A stretch of DNA of 64,000 bases from Sarcocystis neurona (Eukaryota; Apicomplexa; Conoidasida; Eucoccidiorida; Sarcocystidae). The notes under the pieces are model-generated. The model did not search any database. It was not told the DNA's origin and was given only the letters and a program-made list of their open reading frames with translations. Location of the stretch: assembly GCA_000727475.1 (NCBI GenBank), contig KL647308.1, forward strand, positions 372,001 through 436,000, written 5' to 3'. A program made the position numbers and the translations under genes. This document shows, piece by piece, positions 24,868-36,291 of this stretch (its first letter is position 1; each line of letters opens with the position of its first letter).

Positions 24868-27800
24868 CTGCGACGCAAAAACACAAAAAAACAGCGGTGT
24901 AGAACGGAATTCTGTACATACAGCAGACGGGTGCCGGCGCTGGTACAGCACCGTGTACACGCACTTGAAATGGATTTTTTAGCCACAAGGTCATCGCGCT
25001 GTATCTCTCCATTACTGGGGCTGCTGTGGGTACAGACGCGGGCTTCTCAGTCCTGAAAAGCAAACGTCGGCTGTACGACATCAGATGCCCATTCTTGCCA
25101 GCCCTGTCGCTCGCGTCAACGTACTCTACTGCAAGCTGTGCTTCGCAGCCGAAGAATTATAAGCTCCAGATATTCTAACTGCGTGTTCTGCCTGCAGCAC
25201 CAGCGTTCCTCACGAGCGTGCAGCACGCGATTCACACCTATGTGCAGATCCGGCCACTCAAAGCTTTCGACCATTCCGAGGAAACGGTAGTCAAAAGCCA
25301 CGGGTACACAGAAGCTAGAGAAATCTCTCTGCAGCGCTACGTGAAACGTGCTTGTCGGTCTCAGATAAAAATACGGCTCCGTAGGACGATCCTCCTCTTG
25401 CCGGCCCTGGTGCTCTTAGTGAAAGAAAGTCGTCCCTTTTACTGAAATTTCTCGCTGCTTTCCACAAATAAACGTGAATACCCCCAAAAGCCTATTTTGC
25501 ATATTGCATTTGTCTGTACACGTATTAGCATTCGCATATGTGTATATACATATACACACACACACACATAAAAATAAATAGATAGATGAATATTTGTATA
25601 TACGTACATACCCGGGCGTGTGAGAATTCAAATTAGTATACACATGTGTATATACTTATACATCGGGGCGTGTGAATTCAAATACGCATACACATATACG
25701 CGACCATCAACAATTTGAATTGACCCCGACAGACACTTCCTACCACTTGTATACCAGTACATAATATATATGTATATATATACATACATACGTACACGTA
25801 TACACACGTGTGTAGGCCCCAACCCAGGTGCAGTGAGGCTATCAGGGACGCACGCCTCTTTGCGGTAAACTTCTTCAGTGCGTTATGATGTCTGTTTCTC
25901 TGGCGTAAGGTGTACCAGCACTACTTTGAGAGGACAGTCACCCCACACGCAGATCTACGCGAAGATATACTCCACGCCAGCAACAGGTCTGCGTCCTCAA
26001 ACGCTTTTTTCTCCGGCACAAGTGTTACACACCACCCCACGTGCGACAAAGTTGAAACGGATCGATGCACAACGCTGCATGTATACACTAGGTACGCCAG
26101 AACAATGAAAATGACATCGATCACGTGATATACACAGGAACTCTCCGCATGAGCAGCACAGTTACCAAGCTGTCGCAACAGAAGAGAAATATATTTCTGG
26201 ACTGGAAGAAGAACGCAGACTCTCCCTCCTAGCCTGCTCTCACATACCTCCAGCACGTGAACAAAAAAGCTGCCGAGTAACTGTTTTCAGCACTACTCGC
26301 CATCGAGGTGTCCAGGAAAAAAACGACTCAGAGGCTGGCGTTGTGTGTGTCAACCTTTAAGGACGGATGTTCGAGTCAGTTTCGACGCGAACAATCACTG
26401 GGAGAGCGCCAGAGCAACGCGGCACATTTGCCAAAGAAAAATTCACCAGGATCTCGGCACCACAGAAACCATGTGAGCAACGCCGGAAGCTGAAGACTGA
26501 GCTATTTGTTGTGATGCAAGTACTTTATAGAGACAACGTGCGCGTTATACACCCACAAGAACGCACTGGTAAGATTGCCACCACAGTTCAAGTTGGACGC
26601 TCTTGCGAAAAAAGTGTACAACCATGCCACTGGTAATACTACTGCTACTTCTACGCCAACTATTCCTTCTCCTACTGCTCGTAGGCAGAGGAGAGCGAGA
26701 GTCGGTAGACATTCTTTCAAGCACAAAGAAGCACTGGTTTACAAGGCTTGCGGACTACGAAGGAGAGACGTGTCTCGGACGGCGCTTGCCTCTGCTGTAA
26801 ATCTTTTTTTTCCGGCGACCCAAAGCATGGAGAGAAGCTGCAGCAGCAGCTTTGTTACCGCTAGTTCCCACGCCACCAGGACTCTCCAGCTGCTTCTGCT
26901 CCCGCTGCCGCTGTAGCAGCTGCAAGTAGGCACGCATCTTCTCCTCCTGAAGAGACAACCAACAGACCGTGCGGAGCCCACATGTACGTCAGCACACACT
27001 CCACGGCGCAGGCGCACAGATGCGCGGGAATCTTTACGCAGAGACGGTGTCTGTTTGTTTCGCAAAAAGTGACGCCCTACCGCCTTTCTCTCTTCGCTGG
27101 CACTGCGGCAGAGCCCCCCCCCCGGTTCATTTTCTTATACAGACGTCACTCTACTATAGCGGACAGGGGTCACTGTCGAGCATTCGTCAACGCAACTAAT
27201 ATGTCCGGGAGCTTCTCACGCGTGCCCACACGACGTCGCAAGGGTACACATAACCATATATACGTAGATACACTTGCCTACATTGCGGAACGCGAAACTG
27301 ACTTCCAGCGTTATGGGATGGTAGGGCTCAATACACACAAATATATAAGCAGGACAGTAGTGACACAAATGTAGTATATAAGCCGGACAGTAGTGGCACA
27401 TACACACTTGCATCCATGTGGCACGGAGAGTCTAGGCGACAGAGAAAACAGACAGCGCCGCAAGACATCTATCACTTGTGGATGCCTGAGACTCGCTCAA
27501 CGCAAACTTCTAGTGGCAATTCTCATAAGGATACACGCGGAGTGCTGCTATTTCATTACACACACACACACACAAGCATATATATATATATACATAAATA
27601 CTAGAATACCGCAACCGGGATGTACTCGGCACACCTGTATGTATGTGCATATACGTATAAACAAGAGCATTATCATGCACTCCCCGCGTACATATAAACT
27701 CACGTGTATGCGTACGTACTTCGTAGAGCAATACCACTTTAACGCACTCCGCAAACATCCGCATAAACTGGAGCAACGCAATCCACTGCGGCATCCACAG

Positions 27801-30800
27801 TAACACATAAACACATGTATATATATATATCTATATATCTATATATACATACATACATACAAATATATACATGTATATATGTGTAAATATGTGTATTTAT
27901 GTAGAGAGAGACATATACATATATATACACATATGTGAACATCTGAAATCCCCTAGTTCAACAGAGTTTGAATGTGTATTGAAACTTACCTATAATGTGA
28001 CACCAAACTCGAACATACTCTCCATAGCAGCCTACAATTTAAAGGAACGAACACTTCGGTTCAGGTCGGAGGATGCAAACGCGGTGAGCGTCTTTTGACG
28101 CGGCAACATCCGCTGGAATGTTGCACGCCAGAACAGGCAGTGGCCCACGACTTCTTAAGAGCGACGTGAAGGAGAAGTGCTGCTTCAATCAATACGTAGG
28201 TGCAAACATAATATACCTCCGTCCAAATACGCAAACACGTACATGCAGAAATGTTGACACGTGTGCACGTGTGTGTATGCGTGCGTGCGTCGGTCATTTG
28301 TGAGTACGAAGACGCACGCACTTCTGGAGACGGAGACGTACACGTCGGTCTGTTAAAAATAAGACACGAGCACACGTAGCGCCTTACGGATATATAAGAA
28401 ATGCTATGTCGCATATATATATATATATACAGTACATGGGCTGACACATGTACACACGTACACACACACACATATGCAAAGAGGCCCCACATTATTACCT
28501 TGATCTTAACTTTCCGCAAGTCTTCGATGGCGTATTCAACCATCAGCTGCCGCCACGACGGTCTGGCTCGTTGTGAGTCACGCCTCACACTTGTTTCCCT
28601 TTCGTCAACTTCGTCCTCTTCCCGTTGTGCCGTCTCCTCCTCTCCTTCGCCTCCTGCAGGACGCTGCCTCTTTTGGACGCCTTGCCGCTTCGCCTCTGCC
28701 ACCGGGAGCCCTGACACTACTGCGTGTCGACGTTCATGCAGCAGCAGCAGCTGCTCTTCGGAGAAGTCGTTGCTGCTGCAGTTGCCAAGAAACGGAAGCA
28801 GCAGCTCCGCTACTTTTTCATGGCAGCAATCCACGAACGCGAATCCCCGCGACCGCTTCGACGACTGCTGCTGTAGCCCAGCGAGACTCTGCGAAGCTGT
28901 TGCTGTCTTGCGGCTCTTGTCCCTTGATATGTGGATCTACGGCGGCAGAAGGGAAACATGCAATTGCAGATCCACACATTCACACGAGGACAGTTAGACA
29001 GATGTACGTGCAGATAGGCGTACGTCTCTCTGCATGCGTGGACACGCAGAATGTCGTAAGTACATATACACGCCCGCGTTCGACTTCTGACAAGACCACC
29101 TTTCTTCCTTCGGACTCACACGCCAACCAGCACACAAACAGGTACGTATCGACGCACGTATATATGTATGTATACGCGTGTGACATGTGGATGTACCCGC
29201 ACGAGGCTGTAGCATTGCATCTCTGATGTAGGAAGTTGTTGCTCTTAAAAACGAATAATTTCGCCAAAACGCTAAACAATCTGTTGACGTCTTTTTTTCC
29301 ATCTCTCTCTATCTCTCTTCACACAGATGTAGCCGCCCCTACACACGTATGTGTGTACCGGCATTTTAGCACATCCACGTCGGTGAGTCTGCACCCTCCA
29401 AGTCAGTCTCTCTTTTTCCTCACACGTGTCTCTGAACCTAGATACGGCTGCGTATCTACACATGGTTATACAGAGGTACGTCCGTCAACTGCTGTGTGGC
29501 TTCGCGTACACTTGAGCGTGGAATGAGAAACGTCTACCGCTTTCACGTGTCAAGATGTCCATCTTGCTCTGCGCACGCGCATCTAATATGTGTGTACACA
29601 CACAGCATGTAGACGGATGGAAATTCCATCAAACACGGCCGCTGCGGTACACGCGCACCTACAACGCTGGACGGACGGACGACGATAGTCCGTCCCCGCA
29701 CTTCGGAAACTGCGTGCGCAACCGTAACCCACAGCGTGAAAAAAGTTTGTTTAGAAGATTTCCTGCCAGTGCCCCCACGAAGGCACCTGCACACAATTTT
29801 ACGCAGGCAGATTCCTTCTCTCCATGCAGAGCTGTCGTGTATTCTCGTGGCTTTTCAAACACACACCGTCAACAGTTGCGCATGCATGCCTCTCACTCGA
29901 AACGTTTGACTGTCAAACGGCCGTCATCTGTCTTCTAGACACTCGTCATTCTCTTGCAGACATGTGCTGTTTACCCGCTCTCGAACAAACTCTTCTGGAG
30001 AATCCACGCGGCCGCGGCTACCTTTCTCCCGTTCCCCCTTCCCCGTATCAAGCTTGCGAATGCATGTGGTGAGCTGCGCGCAGAGACACGCTAGAGACGT
30101 CACCGAAGATATACACTTCTGTACCGCAGTTCACCTACATGTATACGTAATTCTACGCTTGCCTGAACCAGCAGATGCAGCGACGCCAAGAGACCGAGAG
30201 CTCGGCAAAGATGCAGTGGTTGTACGCGTCTCGTCTCCCTACAAGACGTGGGCACGGTCAGACACTCTCCCTGTGGTTGACATACACGCAGGCACATGTT
30301 CGTGTGCACAAGTTTAAACCACGTTGGAAAAAGAGACGGATTACCTTGGGCACGGCTTTCTCGGCGATGCGTCGTTGACGCCAGGAAGGAAGCGAGCTAA
30401 AGTGCTGCTGCGGCGGCTTTTCTTCTTCCGTCGCTGCCGGTGCTACGGCAGGCCTTGAAAAGATCTCCCCACTATCCACACAAGCAGCGAACTCTGGCGA
30501 CCCCATCAGAACGTGAGTAATGACCTCTCGTATTTGATTGACAGTCACGGCAGTGGGTAAGTTTCTCACGCTTAACCCTGCAGCAGCGGCACACACACCG
30601 TCCGCAGCAGAGCAGCAATGACGACCAAAGGAGAACCCGCAACAACGCAGGCAGAGGGTGCAGCAGAAACTGCAGTGAGCGACACCCACAAAACAGCACC
30701 ACGGACTGCTGCAGCGGCAGCACCAGGGCGACAGACGCAGCAGCTATCCACCAGCAGCAATCGCAGCAGGAGACAGCTCCAAAACAGATGAGACACGAGC

Positions 30801-33800
30801 GATCCAGCACCAGCAGGAGCACCGACGCTTTATCTCCGGCGCCGCAGCAGATTCAAGAAGCCGTCCGGTCAGCAGCAGCAGCACTAGCCCCCGCGTACGC
30901 AGCCAAAGATAGGAAGAAAGACGGCAGGAGAATGGCCTGCAGGCGACGAAGAGAGAAGGCAAGTGAGCCAGGTGCAGCGCTCTGCACGTGGCAATGTTGC
31001 ATGCACAGGCGAGTTTTCTACAGGGAAGCGTAGTAAACAACCTGCCCCCACACGCTGCATCGGGCAAATTCAGCGGAGATACACCAGCAGCAGCAGCATC
31101 GCGTGTAAAGACGAGAGGCACGATGCAAAACTGCGATAGAGAGAGGTCAGGCAGCCGCAGCTGCTGCTTCGGGGAAAAAAGAGGGGATTGAACAGTCCGG
31201 CGGCAGCAGCATCCGCCATGCAGGAACGGTAGGAAAGCAGGCGAAACTGCCCCGCAGCGGCCCCCACGGAGCAGCAGCCGCCACGTGAGCACCAGCCGCC
31301 ACGAGAGCAGCAGCCCCGCCGAAGAGGGAGGCCGGCCGCAGGCAGGTGCAACAAAGCCCCAGACCACCGGAAGGGGGATGGACTGCAGGGCCGCTGAGCA
31401 ACAGCAGCAACACAAGCCTACGTAACGACTGTAGCCAGAGACGGGGCCAGCAGCAGCAGCAACAGTAACACAAGCAAAAAACGAGGGGAACGCCGGAAGT
31501 TCCACGGCAAAACAGAAAACACCCACGTTTCGGATTAATGGAGTAGTTCGGATTTTTCAGCTTCGCCTTCTTCTCCTGCCACGCGTGCAGTCGCCTGCGC
31601 TGCTCGGCAGGGGGCAGCTGCTGAAAGGCAGCGCTGCTCGGCGACATCATCCCGACAAACGCCAGATGGAGATTGTGACGCTTTTCTCTATGTGGTCGTC
31701 TGCAGCAGGAACACAGCGGATACGCGCGCCCACCCCTGTATGGACAGAGGAGCCTCCACTTATACGTGTATGTACACATATATATATATATATAGGCGCT
31801 GTAGAAAGATCCAATACACGTATATTACTATGTGTATACACGTATCCGCATACACGCGTGTTGGTGTTCATTGTACGTACACAAGACATGTACGAATATG
31901 AAGAACAAAACGTCCACATACACAGCGCTTCGAGGAAAGAACTACTACTACTCCTACTACTATGCGTGGGCAGATGTTTCCGATTGGATACGAGAGTAAG
32001 AGGGGGACACCCACGTGTACGCGCTCGAATCGCAGTAACACGCAGGCATAGATAGACAGCGACCGAAAGAGACATCTGGACAAACCCATTTTGTCGGTCA
32101 CATGCACGTGAGGAAACTTTCACTTCCACCCAGGAACATATACACACACACACATATACACCTATACACACGTGTACGTGTACCACTCTCTTTCATTGTC
32201 TCTCTCTTCCTCCCTTCCTCTCTACACAAACAAATGTACTTTGACGTGTGCATCTGCCTGCATCTCGCCCGCACGGGTTTTCTGAAATTCGAAGAACACA
32301 TGAATACACCAGACACACGTCCGCGCGTATCCCTCGGGAGAGAGAAGAACAGGCACGGCTCGAGCAAGTCACTGCTCCGACTATCCGGCAGCCTGCGTTG
32401 CCGCCGCAGCAAGAGACTTCGGTGGCAGGCCTCTTCAAGACCATTACAGGGACAGAATTGAAATTACGCCTCTTTTTTGAGCTTTACCCAATAGCTAGAA
32501 CTGCAGCATAAATCAGCGTAGAATATACACATGTGTGGAAACTGAAACTCTCACGACAACGTGGAGAGTAGCAAGTAGCGAACACTGTCCTTTTTCGGCA
32601 GGCAAACACCGTACACGAGTCAGAAAAAGACAGAAAGCACGTTCACTTCCTCTACAGAAAGAAAGGGAATGACGATCTCTGTCCACACGTCTCCGCTCAC
32701 TTGGAGTCGAGCTGCTGCTGTCGAAGTTTCTGCGACTCTTCTTTTGACAGCGCCGCATGTACCAGCAGCCTGCTGCCACGCAGAAAAACGCCCTCTCCTC
32801 CCCCCAACGGCGCTGTCGCTGCATCTCGCTGCCCTGCCGTCACCTGCTGCTGCTCCTGCTGCTGCTGCTCCGGAGATGCAGAGAACCCCAGGGCCTCGGC
32901 TGCGAAGGCAGAAAGGCCTGCAGGCCGCTGTTGCTCTGCTGCTGCTCTTGCAATGCTGGTACTGCTGCTGCCGCTTAGAGAATGCGGAGCGCTGCCAGCA
33001 GCAGCAGACGGTGAAGTGGACGCAGCCCGTATAGCCCGCGCCGCAGCTTCCTGCGGCAGCAACGACAACACGGCAAAGCAGCACAACGCACTGTGCTTGA
33101 CGTACAGAAGAAAGAGAAGCTAACCAAATAAACATGCAGCAACAGGAAGTGTCTCCAGATGTCTGATCCGCGCGCCCAGATGCCTCACTAGTCGACAAAG
33201 AGAGAGACACACACCCACCCAGATACACATACATATATATGTGCAGGTACACGCCCTAACGTGTCCCAGTTTTTTCTGTGAATATGCGCGCAGACATGTG
33301 TACATTTCCACACATATATGTACATACACACGTTTGTGCTCGTGTACTTACACGTCCGTACACTTTTTTACAGTATGCCTATAGGGCGTCTCGCGGCAGG
33401 CTCACGTAGTAAGCCCCTAAACGGCAGCCACATCCCATCACGAGACGCACGGAAAGGACACGCAGTGAAGAAGAGATAACGAACAGCCAGGAGCAAACGT
33501 AAGTGGACACCGACACAGCGGGGAAGAGATACGTACAAAAGCCATATGCTGTCACCTTCCGCTGTACGTAGAAACACAAGAACAACCACATCGACGGTCA
33601 CAACAATGCGTACATATATATATATATACACGCGTGGCTACGCGTATCCGTTTACAATTACACACCTGCGCACGCAAATAGAGATTAAGCGAGAGATACA
33701 AAAGAAGAGACGGACGCAGAGACAGCAAAAAGACGACACGTACATATATATACACATATTTAGGTGTATACATAAGAAAGGAAAAAGATCCCAAGAGGTC

Positions 33801-36291
33801 TAGCCAAGGAGACATATTTGAGACGTCTCACATGACTCCCGACTTGTCGTGTGTGTGACAGAGAGAGAGACAGCGAGAGAGACGCACGCACTGCTAAGGA
33901 GAGTGAAGTCAGCCTTCGTGTGCTGACGTAATCGACTGCTGCGTCCGCAGGCTCCGGCATGACGAAAAAAGGCACTTCATACAAAAGGAAACGCAGGATT
34001 TGCATGTCGACAAAGAGGAGACAGTAAAAAAGACCCCAGCGCGTGAAGAAGCGAGCCCATCTGAGAATTGTGTGCGCGACCAAATATCAAATCTTCCTGC
34101 ACCTACGTAAACGGTGGATGTGTGTAGTGTGTCCACAGGACGTCATCACATGCATATACGCGTACACATATAGGTACACAAATACATCTACTGATAGATA
34201 TACATATGTATGTCCACACACGTGTATATATATGTAGGTTGCTCGAGATGTCATATATATATATATGTATATATGTATGTATACTATGTGAGTGGCTGGA
34301 GATGACACACATATACATATATATACATATATAGGTTGCTGGAGGTGGCTCGTATACATATACATATATACATATATATACATATATTTATGAATGCAGG
34401 TAGCTGGAGATCGCACGAATATGTATATATATACACAGGTAGATTAATAGATAAATATGTGGCTGGATACGGCAGACTTGATAAACAGGTGTATGCATAC
34501 AAAGCAGCACACAGATGTGAACAGAAGATTTCGTTATAGATACGTCCACGTAGGCGAGGAAAAGCTGTTGGAACATCGATTTACTCAGCAACAGGAGAAG
34601 GAGTTTCTAATCGCTAGTGCACGTCGAAGACGGAGAAGCTCTCCTGTGTCTTTCAACTGGGCAGAAGAATGGGCGATGTGTGTACGCGCTGGGGAAAGAC
34701 ACGGGATGGCCGCTGCCAAAAAACCGAAGGAAAAAAGCTCTTCATGTGGACTTCGGCTGCAAGAGAGAAACAAGGAACGGAAGAGACGAGGCCGCTGCTG
34801 CCGGACCTTGCCAGAGATGACAAATTCGATGTACGTACACCCGAGGAACGCGCGTTTCACTTGTGCTTCCACCACAAAAAAAGACTCCCGGTGTACACAC
34901 ACACACACACATACACACATAAACCTGCGTGGGACTGCGTGCGTGCGCGACGTAAAAAAAAAGTGCGTGAGTAAATTTAGCAGAAAGGCATACGTCAGAG
35001 AAGAATATGTTTTTATCGCCAGAGACGGGTGACTTACACTCTTTTTGAATTGTACGAAGGCAGAACCTTGTCTTTCACCTTGTGGGTTCATTACGAATTT
35101 GACGTACGCAACCTCTCCAAATTTGGAAAAAAGTTTCTTCATTTCTTCTTCTTCCGCCGTTTCCGGCACTTGACGTACAAACACGCAGCTGTCCAGACTC
35201 GGCCTTTCTCCTGGTGTGCGTACACCCGAGACGGTCTTCTTCTCCCGCGCGCCCACACCGGAAAGCTTCCCATGTTCCTGTGGACGTACACCCAGGAATT
35301 TCTTCCTCTTCTTTGGGCCGCAAGCGTCCTCCGGACCTGCTGGGGAAGCAGCACCACCTGCACCGCTCGTAGCAAGAGCAGCGCCATCAGCGAAATCCCC
35401 CGTTGGCCCTGCGGCAGCAGCACCACCCATCCCCGCCGCCTCTGTGCTGCTTCTCCTGTGTCGTTTCTTTGAACGGGTTGCAGCACGCCTGTCAGAAGAA
35501 TCCTCCGTTTGTCCACGAGAAGCAGTAGCAGCAGCAGCAGTAGAGCGGTGCGTTCCCCTCCTCTTGTCAGACCGTCTCTGCTTTCGGTCGTCCTCGTTCG
35601 GCGTCCCTCTTTGCTGCTCCTCCGGCACATGACCTTCCGCTCCTCCCTGCTTCTGCTCGTTTTGCTGCCCGCTGGTCTGCTGCTGTCGCTGATACGGCGG
35701 CACACGCCGCTGCTGTCGGTTCTGCTGCAGCTCCTCCTTCATGTGTTGCCGACGGTGCTGCCGTTCACCAGGCTGCTTTTCCGGGTGCGTCTGGTGCCCC
35801 TGCAGCCTCTGTTGCTCTTGCCTCTGCTGCTGGTGCGGCCCCTGCCAGGTTGCCTCTCCCTGTCGTGACACGGCTGCAGCAGACGCAGACCTCTTTCTCT
35901 TCGTCTTGTTCGCAGACTCGTCTTCTGCTTTTTGACCAGAGGCCTCCGGCATATGCTTCCTCGTGCTGTCAGTGCCGGGGCGAGTGTGCAACGTGCTGCT
36001 GCTGAAGCGATTCACATTGCTCGCACTGCTGCTACCCGTTTCCGAAACGACGCCGTTGACGACTGTTGCCCGCCTGCTGCTGTTGGCGCCGGCTCCTTGA
36101 GCCCTGCTGTTGGGGGTGGACACTCGAGAGTTGTTGCACGCGCTCCGCTGCCGCTTAGAGTTGATGTCCATGTTTCCGTCTATACCCCGCGAGTCAGAGA
36201 AATACCGTTTTCTCTTGTGACTCCAGCGCAGAGCAGCAGCACCTGTTGCAGACACGCCTTCGTTCTCCCGCTTCTGCCCGCTGCCTGCCAT
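24494..36291 (-). CDS. Nop4/RBM28-like nucleolar RNA-binding protein (RRM repeats)
   Basis: The gene has seven exons on the minus strand: 36291..35038, 33050..32701, 31699..31527, 30577..30345, 28936..28499, 26946..26859 and 24867..24494, giving about 969 aa. Every join keeps phase. After a 360-residue Gln/Arg/Lys-rich head comes one RRM (RNP2 CVFVRQ about 369-374, RNP1 GSAFVQF about 409-415, last strand GSRLLVHAAL). Next is the family's linker, KRHNLHLAFVG and KAKLKNPNYSINPKR, then a second RRM (RLSVRNLPTAVTV, split RNP1 RGFAFVDCC about 700, closing VEYAIEDLRKVKIK) and a basic tail. In yeast and human this family acts in nucleolar 60S pre-rRNA processing. The two N-terminal RRMs of fungal/animal relatives are not visible. 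The donor of exon 6 (TAGCG|GTAACA) is weak and chosen by phase, so the last 150 residues are the least certain. The start is the first ATG of the long open frame. Confidence 0.82.
25590..25690. repeat. Two-copy minisatellite in Nop4-like intron 6
   Basis: CGGGCGTGTGAGAATTCAAAT and CGGGGCGTGTGAATTCAAAT are about 55 bases apart in TA/CA-rich DNA. Confidence 0.5.
26859..26946 (-). CDS. Nop4/RBM28-like, exon 6
   Basis: After GTTGTCTCTTCAG the frame reads EEKMRAYLQLLQRQREQKQL, in phase with exon 5. The 3' boundary rests on phase only. The open frame continues to 26755, so the exon may be longer. Confidence 0.55.
27338..27402. repeat. Two-copy tandem repeat in Nop4-like intron 5
   Basis: ATATAAGCAGGACAGTAGTG is followed about 32 bases later by ATATAAGCCGGACAGTAGTG. 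Confidence 0.6.
28499..28936 (-). CDS. Nop4/RBM28-like, exon 5
   Basis: The acceptor is TTCTGCCGCCGTAG. The exon starts IHISRDKSRK (third RRM strand), then RNP1 SRGFAFVDC, an acidic/Arg insert, and the closing strand LMVEYAIEDLRKVKIK. The donor is AAG|GTAATA, phase 0. Confidence 0.82.
30345..30577 (-). CDS. Nop4/RBM28-like, exon 4
   Basis: The acceptor is GCCGCTGCTGCAG. The exon restores Arg and reads LSVRNLPTAVTVNQIREVI, the first strand and helix of the next RRM. It ends AVPK|GTAATC, phase 0. Confidence 0.82.
31527..31699 (-). CDS. Nop4/RBM28-like, exon 3
   Basis: The acceptor is TTCCTGCTGCAG. The exon carries the linker REKRHNLHLAFVGMM and KKAKLKNPNYSINPK, equivalent to the family's 'NLYL-EG...KLKNPN...SRTRL' stretch. 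The donor AAAC|GTGGGT is in phase 1. Confidence 0.82.
32701..33050 (-). CDS. Nop4/RBM28-like, exon 2
   Basis: The acceptor is TTGCTGCCGCAG. The exon completes the RRM (EAAARAIRAAS helix, GSRLLVHAALSKEESQKL) with a long Ser/Ala/Gln insert between them. The donor is TCCAA|GTGAGC, phase 2. Confidence 0.8.
34225..34480. repeat. Minisatellite, GGTTGCTGGAGAT core
   Basis: Four to five copies of a core like GGTNGCTGGAGATNNCAC are separated by TA-rich spacers at about 34238, 34293, 34335, 34402 and 34460. They lie in Nop4-like intron 1. Confidence 0.65.
35038..36291 (-). CDS. Nop4/RBM28-like, exon 1
   Basis: The exon has 418 codons from MAGSGQKRENEG. Low-complexity Gln/Arg/Ala sequence leads into the first half of an RRM. 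The donor is AAGAGT|GTAAGT, phase 0. Confidence 0.82.

Noticed and set aside
28401..28997. Plus-strand frames of 198 and 217 codons near 28.4-29.2 kb
   Set aside because: They are antisense to Nop4-like exon 5, whose RNP1 motif and splice sites on the minus strand are clear.
30744..31526. Minus-strand open frame of 260 codons right after Nop4-like exon 3
   Set aside because: It is Cys/Leu/Ser-rich translation of CAG-containing intron DNA. Splicing 31527 to 30577 joins the family's NPKR to LSVRNLP exactly in phase, so this is an intron.
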